From positions 40,179,515 through 40,243,514 of the forward strand of contig CM055110.1 in assembly GCA_029204225.1 (NCBI GenBank): a DNA stretch of 64,000 bases. Reading direction: 5' to 3'. The stretch comes from Diphasiastrum complanatum (taxonomy: Eukaryota; Streptophyta; Lycopodiopsida; Lycopodiales; Lycopodiaceae). Both the position numbers and the translations under genes were made by a program. The notes beneath the pieces were generated by a model that made no database searches, was not told the origin of the DNA, and saw nothing but the letters and a program-made list of their open reading frames with translations. Of this stretch, positions 30,227-42,474 are shown piece after piece (position 1 is the stretch's first letter; every line of letters begins with the position of its first letter).

Positions 30227-32154
30227 GCTCCTAAAAAACGTGAATGCTTGTCGAGCAGCTATTCAACCAGTTAAAAACAAACTTTTCATGTTTTATAAGA
30301 GGATGAGTTTATTGTAAACTTACCCGACACAAAGCTTGAAGCCCCTGTGCAAAGCTCTCGAGCTATGGCTGAGTGTAGAGCCTGATTGCTCGTTTCACCT
30401 TAATTTTTGAAACTGAAGCTGTAGGTCCCTTGCACTTGCTCTGTACGTGAGCACTGTAATCAAGAACCTGTGAGAAATGGGCTCTGGCTGCCACTACAGT
30501 TCGGAACAACCACAGAACAATGGCTTGTTCCGTAGAGATTCTTCAAAAAGAAAGCGAATGGAGGTGTTCTAAGTGAGGCACAAATCTTTCAAGCAATAAC
30601 AGATTTAGAACAATAGCTAATGGCCTCCAAGATGGAGTGGAGAGGAAGATGTTAACCTTGGCGCACCATCACAGAAAACCATATCTCTGTGAACAAAAAG
30701 CTCTTCTTCACAGGTGAATTAGATGAACCGTAATAAATTCTAAGGGACGAGAGAGAGAGAGAGAGAGAGAGAGAGTAGCAAATGCTCCCTAGACAGAGAA
30801 CACAATCCACACAGACTGCTCATTGTTCTAATCATTGATCCCGGAGAAGAGCGGTAATTGCCAAGAGCACACAACTTAAAGCAAAAAAGGAAAGAAGATA
30901 AATAATAGTGAAACCTCCAAGAGTTAAATGTAGAAACAAAGATTTTAGCCTGGCTAACTAAAAACACTGCAAGACGCTATAAGACGTCTCTAAAAGGCAG
31001 ACCACAAACGCATGTCATAGGTAACATAGCTTTACTTGTTATTGGGTAAAATGACTCTCATTTCCTAATTGCAAAAGGTTATGTAGACGTACGATACTAA
31101 TAGCGCTCAGAAAGCCGAGATAAATATTTGTTTCCACGGAAATCTCCAAAAACTTTTTAAAACCATAAATACTACAGGTCAGCCCACGTTGCGTGAACGA
31201 CAGAAGACAAAACCGAATATATAGGAAACAAACTTAGATACTACAGGTCAGCGTGCTTCGAATGTTGCGTGAACGACAGAAGACAAAACCAAATATATAG
31301 GAAACAGGAGTTTGAAACATCTCTCACAAATAAACTTCTGAAGCTCCTTATATTTCGAAAGAAAAAACATATCCGTTAGATTGAAATTTTAACATTGTCA
31401 TCTCTTCGAAAGAGCAAGCATATTCCTTATGTTACAGAAAAGTGGAAGAACGATGGACAACCGTGACGTTGTGATTCATGAAGCTGCTACGTGACGACAA
31501 CAATTGAGCCTTTAAGAGGACCATTTTGATGTCAATGGTTTGTGGTCATCTATTCACCGTCATGTCCATTTCCTTTAGGTCCTTGTGTGTAGATTTTGTA
31601 TGTTTAACACCAATCAAGTGCCCAAAATGCACTAAGTTCTATATTCTTGGATATGTGCATTGGATCTAATAGATGCTTTGTACCAATACCATTAAAAAGA
31701 TTGTGAAATATGGACAACGTTCTCATTCAATGTGGGAAATGCTTTGAGGATTGGATCTCCAAGTTTGAAGCCAATCACTTGCCTTTAGAGCAGGGAGTAC
31801 CAAAGCAATTCTATAAACATACTATAGATATGACTACAAATGCAAATTTATTCATCAACGACATTGCAGAATGAATCTCATCTTAGAAGAGCTCTAAATT
31901 TTGAAATGAGCATTTTTTAGAATGCTTTTATTTTTTGTCTTTGATTTTCAACATTTGGCCCAATCAAAATGCATATATTTGAAATCTACATAGTGTACAA
32001 TTTTTTTAAAAAAATTAATAAATCTTAAGAATTTTTGAAATTGTCATGAGACAGCATAGAAGCATTCAATTGGATGGCTCTATGTGACAAGAATATCTCA
32101 AGTTAGAAATACTAAACAATACTAGTTAATATGATGCATCATCAACTGGTTACA
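30227..32154. other. Gene-poor stretch with a 69-bp tandem duplication and GA repeat
   Basis: No supported gene. (GA)n lies at about 30751-30775. A unit ACTACAGGTCAGC ... ATATAGGAAACA occurs at 31171-31239 and again at 31240-31307. The remainder shows nothing I can assign. Confidence 0.55.
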
Positions 32155-32376
32155 TTAGTATACAACTAATACCATCTCGTCCTTCATTGCTTTCCACCAT
32201 TCCGGTTTTGCAATTTCTTCTCTGAAGCTTGAAAATTCTATTTCAACAAAAACATTATCCAAGAAAGCATAATTCATCTGCAACACTTGTCTTATTGATT
32301 GATCACCTAGAACTCGGCCTTGACTTGCATTGCTTGACTTAGGTACATCCTGATCCTTCATGAGATTCAGCACCAC
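32155..32376 (-). pseudogene. Copia RT N-terminal fragment
   Basis: Minus-strand translation NYAFLDNVFVEIEFSSFREE followed by KPEWWKAMKDEM fits the start of copia RVT_2 (EPSSFxEAxxxPEWxxAMxxEM). It lies downstream of an RT segment that should follow it, so it comes from a second element or a rearrangement. Confidence 0.6.
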
Positions 32377-32639
32377 TTGTGCTTTTTGGCTTCAAATTTG
32401 AAGAAGTGGCAGGCTTCAAATTTGTGTTTCATAAAATATATAGTAGCTCTTTTTGAAAAATCAACTAAGGACAACGAACACGATGCAGAGGACTATGGGG
32501 ACAATATTTTTGTTTTCAATATTGATTTTCAATGTTCATCAATGCAAGAGTACCACACTCGTGGTGCTTGCTTCAATCCATATATGGCTTTGTTGAGTTT
32601 ACAAACCAAACGTCTCCCTTGTTCAACAAACCCTTGAGG

Positions 32640-35600
32640 TTGCTCTAAATATACCTCTTCATCCTTCAGTCAATTAAGAAAAGTAGATTTGACATCTATT
32701 TGCTGGATTTTCCAACCATAGAAAGCCGAAATTGCAATGATAGAGCGAATAGTCACCATTTTGGCTATAGGTGCGAAGGTCTCCTCAAAGTCTATGCCTC
32801 CCTGCTGCTCAACCTCTTGCAACTAGTCGTGCCTTGTACTTGTTGAGTTGCCCATCCGCTCCATACTTCGTCTTGTAGATCCACTTATAGGCATCTTACC
32901 ATCAGGTAGCTCAACCAAGTCCCACGTTTTGTTCTTCGATATAGCCTCCATTTCTGTTTTCATAGTTACATGCCACTCCTTTGTTCCTGTGCTTCGTTGA
33001 AAGTTTTAGGTTCTTGAGCCATTAACATGGATCCCATTAGGGCTAGATTCATCTCTAGTCAAGCTCGAGGTTTTTGATTTCTGCTTGATCTCCTAAGATC
33101 TCTCTGCTCACTTGATTCAGGAGTATCTCCCTTATTAGCATCACCTGTTACTGACAAGTACCACTTAGGCACTCTCCTAGGAGTCTCATTATTAATCCTG
33201 TCTTTTTCCATTGGCTTTTCCATATCGACGTCAACTTCTTTCTTCACCTGTACTTTGGCTTTATCATCAAGGGAATCAATTATCAATTTTATTTAGTCAT
33301 TTTGACCCATCTCATCAAAAGTAGCATATCTGAAAATCACGATCTTTTGTACATATGTGTCATACATCCTGTATGCCTTGGCTCTTTCATCATCTCCAAG
33401 AAAAACACACTTAACAGCTTTTGCATCCAACTTCTTTCATTTTTCATCAGGCACATGAGCGTAAGCATCACAACTAAATACTCGTTAATGAGAAACATTA
33501 GGTTTCTTTCCAGTAAAAGCTTCGTAAGGTGTCTTACCCTCCATGGACTTCGTAGGACACCGATTCAAGATATGAGTAGATGCATTGCATGCTTCTACTC
33601 AAAAAGTATTTGGCAAACCCTTGCTCTTGAGCATTGCCCTAGCCATCTCCACAATGGATCTATTTTTCTGATCTGCAATTCCATTCTGTTGTGGTGAATA
33701 GGGTGTAGTAGTTTGTCTCTTGATCTTCTGATCCTTGCAAAAATTTATAAACTGTGTTGACAAATATTCACCGCCACCATCTGATCTGAGAGTCTTAATA
33801 TAACAACCTGTTTGTTTTTCAACTAGAGCCTTGAACTCTCTAAACTTGGCAAAAGCATCAGATTTCTTGCTTATGAAATGAATCCAGATATGTCTACTAT
33901 AGTCATCAATGAATGTGATGAAATAGTAACAACCACTAATGGACCTAGTTTGTATTGGTCCACACAGATCACTATGAACAAGATCAAGAATGCCATTGGC
34001 TCTTCTTGCTCCATCTTTGGAAAATCTCTCTCTATCATGTTATCCCAAAATGCAACCCTCACAAATTTTTCCTTCAAAAAAGATATCAGGCAATCCAACC
34101 TCTTTTAAGGATTTGCAAGCTTTGAGCACTAATATGACCAAACCTTTGATGCCAAAGGTGACTTCGACTATCAACAGTGCTTACCATAGCTTGAGTAAAA
34201 GATCTTGCATTCAATTTGTAGAGTCGATTTCCGTTGACTCTAGCTTCTGTAGCAATCACTTTGTAGTGATTCTTGATGTCTTTGACAAGACATTTGTCAC
34301 TGTCAAACTCAACCTTGAGTTGTTGATCAGCCATCGTCCCAACAGATAGTAGATTGTTAGCTAAGCTAGGTACATACTGCACATTGTTTATCCATTTTAT
34401 CATCCCGTTGGCTAACTTCACTGGCACCACTCCAAATCCTTTAACAAATAGCAATTGGCCATTGGCTTGCCCAACTTCATCACCATTGTGAGTTTCCTTG
34501 AGTTCTAAAAACCACTCTTTCCTTGAAGTCATGTGCTTGGACGCACCCAATATCAATGTATTAGGTATCCTTGGCTTCATCACTTGTCATTAATGTTGTA
34601 ATGAACAAGTTTAAACTTTCACCTGTATCATCTTCATATTGATCATCATTGTATTGATGTTGATTAACATAGTTGTCTTCGTAATGATCATCATCAAATT
34701 GATGTTGATCAACATAATTGCCCGCTTGCCATTTGCCTTTTCTTTGTTCTATCTCCTTCGATTTCTCAAAGCATTCATGCTCCCAATGGCCAAATTTGTT
34801 GTAGTATCTACAATTTCCAGGTTTATTTTGCCTAGAATAGTCGTGTCCTTGACCTTGGCCTTAATTCCAATTGCCTCGATTCGGGCCATCATTGGATTGT
34901 TCTTGAAATTGTTGGAATGATCCACGATTTGAGTTTCCACCTCTTGATTTGTGTCTTCCACGACCAAATCTGCCACCACATCTTCTGACTGCAAGAGCTT
35001 GATCAAATCCCCTGTTGCGATGACTCAAGTTCTCTTGACGTTGCTTTTCCTACAAAAGCAATCTACCTAACTCTTCATAGGTTGGAAGATTTTTCCGTGT
35101 GGCTATACTTGTCACAAACATCTGATGTGACTCACTCAAACTATTCAATGTCAATTTCACGATCTCACGATCCTGAACTCGCTCTCCAACGACGACTAAT
35201 TGGTTACGAATCTCCTTTATCTTCAATAGGTAATCAACAATGGTTGCACCATCATCCATTCGTAATGTGTGCAGCTTTGTCTTCAGGAATAGCACTCGAG
35301 ATGTGTTTGTGGTCTCAAACAATGCCTTCAATGTATCCCATGCTTCTTTGGTCCTTCTGAATCTGAAATGTAGAGAATCATTCCATCTCTAACTGATAAG
35401 TTGATGACATTTCGTGCTGTCTGTTTTCTCCTATCAAATGTCCGCTGATCTTCTTCAATCAATGGCCTTGTCTCTTCACTTGTCACAATCTCCCATAGCT
35501 CATTTTCCATCAAAATGTTCTTCAGTTTGAATTTCTAAACTTTATAGTTGTCGGCTCCTTCCAATTTGCTTGACTCATTAAGAACACTCTCGTTTAGAGT
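32640..35600 (-). pseudogene. Decayed copia gag-pol, minus strand
   Basis: In order on the minus strand: gag (35050-35513; NELWEIVTSEETRP, LHTLRMDDGATIVDYLLKIK), a damaged knuckle (CRYYNKFGHWEHEC, second Cys replaced by Tyr), protease region with LGAS for DSGAS and YVPSLANNLLSVG (34086-34583), HLWHQRFGH, integrase (HSDLCGP, FIDDYSRHIWI, LRSDGGGEY, TPYSPQQNGI; about 33560-34080), linker ending RRSSRNQKPRA (33059), and RT pieces IDFEETFAPIAKM, QQIDVKS and NKAIYGLKQAPR (about 32640-32830, broken). Many stops and frameshifts. The far LTR is not found, so the element is truncated after RT. Confidence 0.85.
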
Positions 35601-36555
35601 TGGCATTACTGGACAGATGATTCTGGATCACAAAATTTATCACACCACAGAACTATATATTTTTGGTTGTACACCTGATATTTGTACAACTCGCGAATGT
35701 ACGATTGCTCAGGATTCTTTTTAGCTCGCTCGCGTGGATCCGTTATTGGTACGGATATGTGATATCGGTGTGATGCGCAAATGTACGATTGTTCTGGATT
35801 TTTTTTACCTCTAGCATGTCGATTCGATATTGATACTGATATGCGATATCGGTATGACGCGCGGATGTACAACTGCTCTTGGTTTTCTTTACCACTGGTG
35901 CGTCGATCCGATATTGTTACAGACAAGATGAAAAGTAGAGGGAATATAAGAACTTTCAAAGGAAATATTCTAGATTACTCACTTCGGCGCAGCGGCTATG
36001 TTGCCTTCTCTTTGCAAATATTTGGAAATGTGTGATCGTTCAAAAGATAGAGATCAGTCATGTGAAAAGTATGAAGCCTCCTAACTTTAAATGACAATAC
36101 TAGACATCATCTAGTGTGATTTTCGGTACCCGCAAATAAACAAATGAGAGATTTCTTGGCAAAACTCTCACACAAATGGCACTTTTCACAACAACTAGGA
36201 AGTATTGTGAAAATCTCTCCCACTCAACAGATTTTCAATTTGTCTGATGTTGTCTTGGCTTTTCTGATAACTCTGGGACTGTGCTTTTCACAACAACTAG
36301 AAAGTATTGTAATCTCCCCACTCAACAGATTTTCGATCTGTCTGATGCAGCCCTGGCCTTTTTGATATCTTTGGGACTGTGTCTTCATTTTCCATTGATG
36401 ATTCTGAGCTCCAAACTTGGAAAATACACCACAGAAGAATTTCTTTCAGCTGTTTTTGTCTCTCCAAGCTTTCACCTCTCGTGAAGGACTTTCTCACTTC
36501 ATTGCGAAGCCTATGACAAGTTGTATCCATTGATCAGGCACACAGGACTATCGCA

Positions 36556-36958
36556 GCTCTGATACCCTGTCAATAATCAGATATGCAACATCAAGCATTC
36601 ACCATAAACAATCACCAAAGAAGGTAGAAGAAGAACACGTACTATCACTCTATTACACTATTACATACTACATGTAAAATGTACAAATAAACTCTCTTCA
36701 CATTGAATCTGATTTCAGTAGTACCACACACAAACCATCTCTAATCTCTTCGGTGGACTATATTCTTGTTTTAAGAATATGAATTAATTTTTAAGATCAT
36801 GTTGGACAATTAGAACACTTAAAGCTGTGATTACATTTAGCATAAGCTGTCTATTAGACTGTTTTTGCATTTAGCAGCTGATTAGAACGGGAGAGCTGTT
36901 TCACAATATTTCTACTCTCCTTTCCATTCAAGTTCTGCTTATCTCCCTTGCCCCATCA
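36556..36958 (-). repeat. Primer-site complement and probable 5' LTR of the minus-strand copia
   Basis: GCTCTGATACC at 36556-36566 is the complement of GGTATCAGAGC. One base on, TGTCAATAATC begins a stretch that could be the LTR, ending near CCATCA at 36958. Immediately afterwards TTGGTATCAGGGCC (36961-36974) looks like a plus-strand primer site, so two elements may abut here. LTR limits are tentative because no second copy is in the window. Confidence 0.45.
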
Positions 36959-36973
36959 GATTGGTATCAGGGC

Positions 36974-37590
36974 CACTACAAGAAAAGGTAGCAAAAATTA
37001 CGGAAAAAATGGCAAAAATTGCGAAAATTTTCGCAATTTTTGCCATTTTTTGCCAAAAAAATTGCGGAAACAATTTCCACAATTTTTTTGGCATCTTCGC
37101 AATTTTGGTCCCACAATTTTTTTGGCTGATTATCCGTAATTTTTATGGCTAAATTAACAATAAAATAATTGCGGAAACCCACCTACAATTTTTTGGCATA
37201 ATAATTGCGGATTTATTTCCACAATTTGTTTGGTTGATATTTTTTGCTAGATTTTTTGGGCAAAAATTGTCAAAAAAATTGCGGAAATTCATTTCCGCAA
37301 TTGTTGTGTCAAAAATTGCGGATATTTTTCCACTATTTTTTGTGCAAAAATTGCGAAAAAAATTTACAAAAATTCATTTTCATAATTTTTTTCAAAATAG
37401 TGTCAAAAATTTGCGAAAAATAAATTCGCAATAGAATATAAATTACGAATTTATTTTCTACAATTTTTATACACTATTTTAAAAAAATTGTGGAAATGAA
37501 TTTTCACAATTGTTTTGACAATTTTTGCCAAAAAAATTGCGAATAAATACTTGCAATTTGTTGGCTAAAATTGCAAAAAATATCACCAAC
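36974..37590 (+). mobile_element. CACTA (En/Spm-type) terminus with subterminal repeats
   Basis: CACTACAAGAAAA at 36974-36986 is the canonical 13-bp plant CACTA terminal repeat. The next 600 bp consist of motifs built on TTGCGGAAA / TTTCCGCAA in both orientations (near 36998, 37061, 37168, 37203, 37278-37302, 37315, 37411, 37486, 37537), as expected of subterminal transposase-binding repeats. A perfect 48-bp palindrome lies at 37004-37051 (core GCGAAAATTTTCGC). The opposite terminus is not seen, so the element is truncated or its other end has diverged. Open frames here are repeat artefacts. Confidence 0.6.
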
Positions 37591-37605
37591 CCTAAACCCT
37601 AAACC
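37589..37605. repeat. Short CCCTAAA (plant telomere-type) repeat
   Basis: ACCCTAAACCCTAAACC, just over two units of the usual plant telomere repeat, lies where the CACTA-like repeats stop. Too short to mean more than an interstitial scrap. Confidence 0.6.
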
Positions 37606-37612
37606 TCAATAG

Positions 37613-38836
37613 CCAGTTCTTTACCTTAGATAACGGTTGAGCTAAACATGACTGTCGTGGCGTCGGATCCTTCTGTATAGTTGCACACTACATGACATAC
37701 AAAAAAGATTATGAAATTGTAAGAAAACTTATCTCTATCTCTCTAATGAGGTCCATACTTTTTATAAGGCTTTCACAATTTAGAGTATGACTTCCCATGC
37801 ATTGTCTTATGTCTCAAAATACATGTGCAATAATTAGACTCTTAGAAAGAAGCGAGGTTAAATCTCTTTAACTGTAGATAATGGCTGAGCTGAACCCAAT
37901 TGTTGTAGCATTGGATCCTCCTCTACAGCAACATGATGCATGATCAAAACTGAAATAAGAAATATATCTCATTATCTTTCTCTTTCTCATTCTCTCTTTT
38001 TCTCTCTTTGTCTCTCTCCCTCTCCCTCTCTTTATGTAGATAGCTAGGACCGTACCAAGTTTCAATAGAAAGAGATGGAGAGGGAGAAAGAAAAAATGAG
38101 AAAGCGAACTAACCTGGGATAAACTTTTCATCATTTATATCTTGCATTCTCAAAAAAGAACTATAAGTCCCCAAGCATAAGTCAAAGTTAAAGAATAAAA
38201 CTTAAAGAATAAAACTATGTTGTATAGCATGTCATGTGCATTGAATAATTGTTATCATCCCTACAAAAAAAAACTCACATAACTCGCAAGTGATCTACTC
38301 TCAAATGGTCAAAACCCATGCAAAACGAACAAAGTTCATGAAACAATTAGGGACAATAATCCAATTTTTTGATTAACAAAAAATTAAGTGTTTAAAATAA
38401 AATAAAAAAGATTATGAAGTGCAAAACAAATTTTAAAACTAAAGAACATTTCAAAACAAGATTTTTTATGTCATAAATCTTGGGTTTAAAAACCGCTTGT
38501 GGCAAGTAAGGGCTTGTCACTCAATATAGGCCCAAGAACTTTTTCACATATCTATTTTTGAAGGAAACCTCAAGAAGGTTTCCGAACACACTGGTTTGCG
38601 GCTTCCTAGTTCGTACATGTACTTTCAGTGCATCTTCCTAGTTACTACGTGTTGTGACTTTGTTGAGTTTCGTTTAGTTGCATTGGAAATTTTGTCAGTT
38701 CTCTGTGATATATTGGAGATCAGCTGAGGAGAGGTTGTGAAATTGGCTGGAGCTGCTGAATGTTGGATCGCCTGAGCTAGAGCTAGGTTTCTCTGCACTC
38801 TCTGGACTCTCTCTGTCTGTTTGAAAGGGTAAATTT
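37613..38836. other. No gene seen; TC-rich tract near 37970-38030
   Basis: A short duplication (TAACTGTAGATAATGGCTGAGC near 37870 resembles TTAGATAACGGTTGAGC near 37625) and a TCTCTCTTTCTC tract are the only structure visible. Confidence 0.4.
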
Positions 38837-39079
38837 ATGTGGCTGGGCTTCACTACATTGCATTCATTGCCTGAACTCTTCTTAATCAGTCCAATATTAG
38901 CAGCAGCTTTGCAAAGATTGGAGCTGGAATCGCAAAAGAAATTAGCTTCTACGGGTGAAATTGGTTTTTCGAGAGTTCAAGATTTTCTTGCCGCTTCTTC
39001 CAAGAGACTACTTCAAGCTAGCAGCTCCTTTAATTTCTCTCGGGCTTGCGCTTTCATCATTATAGGCTCTGGATCTGGA
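38837..39079 (+). CDS. Possible first exon of an unidentified gene
   Basis: An ATG-initiated frame of about 80 codons ends CAFIIIGSGSGG just before a good donor (GGAG|GTGAGT). The GxGxxG pattern after a hydrophobic strand is what an FAD/NAD Rossmann fold start looks like, for instance in plant fatty-alcohol-oxidase-type GMC enzymes, but a single short motif is weak support. No downstream exon could be found before the next repeats. It may be a dead fragment. Confidence 0.25.
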
Positions 39080-39357
39080 GGTGAGTGACTAGTAATAGTA
39101 CTAAATATACAGGAAACTTGTAGCGTTGTACCAACTTAATCATTCATTCAGACCATTGCTTCGTGGATAGTCCTTTTATGTGGTGCGGCTGGTTTTGATA
39201 TATTATTACAGGCTCTGGATTTGGAGGTGAGTGACTGTAATAGTAGTAGTATACTTGTAACTTTGTACCAACTTAATCATTCATTCAGACCCGTTGAGAC
39301 CATTGCTCCCTGAATGTCCTTTTATGTGGTGGGCGGGTTTTGATATATTATGTTCTG
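39064..39357. repeat. Tandem duplication of about 147 bp including an exon end and splice donor
   Basis: GGCTCTGGATCTGGAGGTGAGTGACT (39064, given here only by its start GGCTCTGGATCTGG) recurs as GGCTCTGGATTTGG at 39211. Both are followed by ACCAACTTAATCATTCATTC and TCCTTTTATGTGGTG. Each copy carries the GGTGAGT donor. Confidence 0.75.
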
Positions 39358-40242
39358 TGATCATGGAAATTTTACTTTTTCCAAATTAAACGCTTCTAAA
39401 ATTGTGACCATTAATTATCACATTGTATGAACATAGAAAACATTACAACTTGAGAATTTCAATTGACCAAAGCTTATTCCATTCCATTTAAAAATTCTTT
39501 GTAACAATATTTCAAAAGTTTTGAAACATGTTCACTTACCTGTTAATATAATTCCACCTAAATTGATTTGAATAATGGCTTTTTAATTATTGATATTACA
39601 AATTGTATGATTTTATTTAAATGGTTGATAGGGCTGGGTGCCATCTTGTAATAATTGTTGTTTGGAGTTGTATTTAATAAGTGGAAAATGCTCATGGGCT
39701 TTGAACACCATTATTCAGATTCATATTTTGCTGCCCACCTCGACATGAATACACTCACGCTTACATAGATAAAATGTCGATTATGCCACGTAGCAAGTGT
39801 GAGTAGGATCGATATCGAACAAAGTGCTCGTGAGCACCTATCTCTCGACGCAGAGCGGCTTAGTAAGTGATGAAGACACACTACGACGGTCGATAGCGAG
39901 CCTGCTCATGCCTGTCGTTACCTAGCACATGATTGGCTGGCTTTCTCCCATGCATTCCATGCATGCCAAGAGACAAGGTGATCTATAATATACGTCACGG
40001 AATCATTGCGTCATAACAATGAAAAATTTGTAACAAAAAATACAAAATATTGCTCTAGAGACTTAAAAAAATACTTTTGAGAAAATGCATATTACTTCTC
40101 ACCCTCATGCAAGAGTGATCAACACCTAGCTTTAACAACAAAAGCTAAAATCAAAAGAATAAAATAATTGGACACATACTCCATCCATTTTCTGCATCCA
40201 GCTTGTTATGCTCATGCTCTCTCTTGCTCGCTCGCTTTCTTT

Positions 40243-40284
<42 letters not shown>

Positions 40285-40970
40285 CCTTGTTCTGCAAGTA
40301 TAGTGGAGCCCAGACATTCTCACTGATTTCATCACTGAAAAGGTAAAAGAGTTCGTTACTGATTTGACCAATTCATACTTAATTTCTTTCCTCCTGATGA
40401 CTACTCATATAATGAATGCATGTAATTTCTGAAGATTTCTGGTTCAGTACCTGTTTTATTTCTGAAAATTAGCTAGCTTTCATCTAATTTCTCCACTCTC
40501 TCTCATTAAACCATCAGAACTGTTGTTTCTAGGATTGTATTGGTGGTAAAAGGGTTTCTTACCCATCTTCATCCTCGAAATCTATAAGCTATTACATAGA
40601 ACCAATAAGTACAACTGGCTACATTCATATTGTAGTTCAGATTCAGTAAATTATTTTCATTCAATCTCTTTAGTTTTGTTTGTAGAGGGCTCCGGGACTC
40701 ATCTGAGCATTGATTTAAATCAAATAATCCACATGACCGATGTAGTAGGAAAACATGGCCTATGATCAGATAGATAATAATTGTGTTCTGGAGTGCAGGA
40801 ACTATAGTACTGCAATATTGCAGCCTTCTGTAATTCAATAAAATGGTATTGGATTTTGAATCTGCCCGACAGTCAGCCTACTCAGAGCATGATATGATTG
40901 TCGATGTCCTCGAAACAGTGGCATTTGTGATGGATTTAGCACACCACCTGTTTAGAACTGCCCACATACG
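39358..40970. other. No gene seen; CT microsatellite
   Basis: (CT)n at about 40241-40282. A stretch around 39730-39990 rich in TCGA/CGAC words shows no coding structure. Upstream of 40971 an open stretch (SARQSAYSEHDMIVDVLETV) might be an extra exon of the next gene but is not assignable. Confidence 0.4.
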
Positions 40971-41501
40971 ATGTTCCTTGCAGACAAGAAGTTAGCCATC
41001 GTTGGACATGAGTTGTCAGGCTTTATACAATGCATGTGTCAGGCTGCCGCAATATCCTTTGACAAAATAGACATGGGCATTCCTCCTTGGAGAGAAGTAG
41101 AACACATGAGCAACTTTTGGTTTTCTAATTATAAGATATTCACCTCAACCCATCACCATTTTGTTGGATATCATATGTGCTTCCACTATCACGTTAATCG
41201 TGATGAACTGTACCCTGCCTATGGCTTAATTTGTAGTTACTCATGGACTTCAGAGCTATCAAGGCGAAGAGCTATATTTGAGACCCTCAACAGAAGAGTA
41301 AAGAGTGCCACATTGGATAGCATTGTATGTGAGATTATGGGTTGTGGTTGTGGTTTTTACGAAGTGAAGAACGAATGGCAACCACCTCCAGTGAATCCAA
41401 AAAAAACACTAACATCAAGCAAGAGAGCCATGGGAGATCTTTCATTACCCTTCGCCATGCATCACCCTGAAGGAGGCAACGGCGACATCGATCCACAATG
41501 A
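40971..41501 (+). CDS. DUF506-like protein, possible or partial
   Basis: A 176-residue frame from an ATG. FIQCMCQAAAISFDKIDMGI followed by PPWREVEHMSNFWFS resembles the plant DUF506 (TIGR01615) pattern, in which a C-x-AA-x-S stretch precedes PPWR...YM..KW. NEWQPPPVNPKKT near residue 136 resembles the family's C-terminal region. Between them is an insertion of about 65 residues with HHHFVGYHMCFHYH that I do not know from the family. The upstream half of DUF506 is not visible, so this is either a fragment, an exon or a divergent member. The role of DUF506 proteins is poorly known. Confidence 0.35.
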   Translation: MFLADKKLAIVGHELSGFIQCMCQAAAISFDKIDMGIPPWREVEHMSNFWFSNYKIFTSTHHHFVGYHMCFHYHVNRDELYPAYGLICSYSWTSELSRRRAIFETLNRRVKSATLDSIVCEIMGCGCGFYEVKNEWQPPPVNPKKTLTSSKRAMGDLSLPFAMHHPEGGNGDIDPQ

Positions 41502-42474
41502 CAACTAGCAGCCTTGGTTTGGGAAGGAATGACCAGTTTGTTTCAGCTTATTTTGATTTGGCTGATCATGTCTATATATGACATGCAAATTTTGCTGGTA
41601 TACAAAGTTTTTCAAGAGAATAACTTGTTTTTATATATGCTAACTTTGTCACAAAGGAAACAAGAACACACATGGATTGTAGATCCAAGTTCTTTAGAGA
41701 ATGAAACCCCCAAAACACACACACACACACACACACAAAGTACAACAACATCTAATGGTACAAAAGCTTTAAAATGCAGAAAGTACAAGCACCTTAATTG
41801 GTAGTTCTGGAGGATCGAAATTGTTACACGATAGGTTCAAATAGTACCACTCTTTGGTACTCTAAAGTCTTAGAAACACGTAAACCTTATAAAAATAGTA
41901 CAAATTTTGTAAAATTGGTAGTACCTAAAGCTAAGATTCCACCAATCGGTAAACAACACTAAAATAGTACCAAAAAGACTACAAAGGATTGTATGCGAGT
42001 CTCCATTGAAAATTGTATCTTGTTTAAATGGTCCATGCTTCTTCTTAGGATAGAAGTGCACCATCACAATAACTTCTTTTATTTATCACCCTTGACAACA
42101 AGAATACACTCTTTGAAACTTATCAACTAGTTTGAGATTTATCATGTGGAGTTTAATTGGCAATTTTGGCCAATATGCATTTTAAACTTAGAGGTAAACT
42201 TTACAATGTTAATAAGGCCTAAGAATAGTTGATTTACACTACAACAAGTTGCGCAATTTCCAGCACTTTTTTTGAGAAAAATTAAGAGGGAGAGGTGCTT
42301 GAAAATGACAAGATCCCCTCCCCCTCCTTTAACTTATGTACATAAGGAGGGGGGCCGTGCACCCATGTGCCCCCTCTCCATCTTCTCCTCCACTCTGGGC
42401 CATTGGTTCATTTTGGGGGGCCGTAGCCTGGAGGCCACCACCCGCACCCCTCTTCTTCAGCAATTTGGATCATA
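41502..42474. other. No gene seen; AC repeat and an AGTACC-rich stretch
   Basis: (AC)n at 41715-41738. Between 41820 and 41990 the word AGTACC/GGTACT recurs several times without clear periodicity. A CACTACAACAAG at 42237 recalls a CACTA end but has no partner. Confidence 0.4.

Noticed and set aside
42237-42260. CACTACAACAAGTTGCGC as a second CACTA terminus pairing with 36974
   Set aside because: It has the same orientation as the first end rather than the inverse, differs after nine bases, and has no subterminal repeats.
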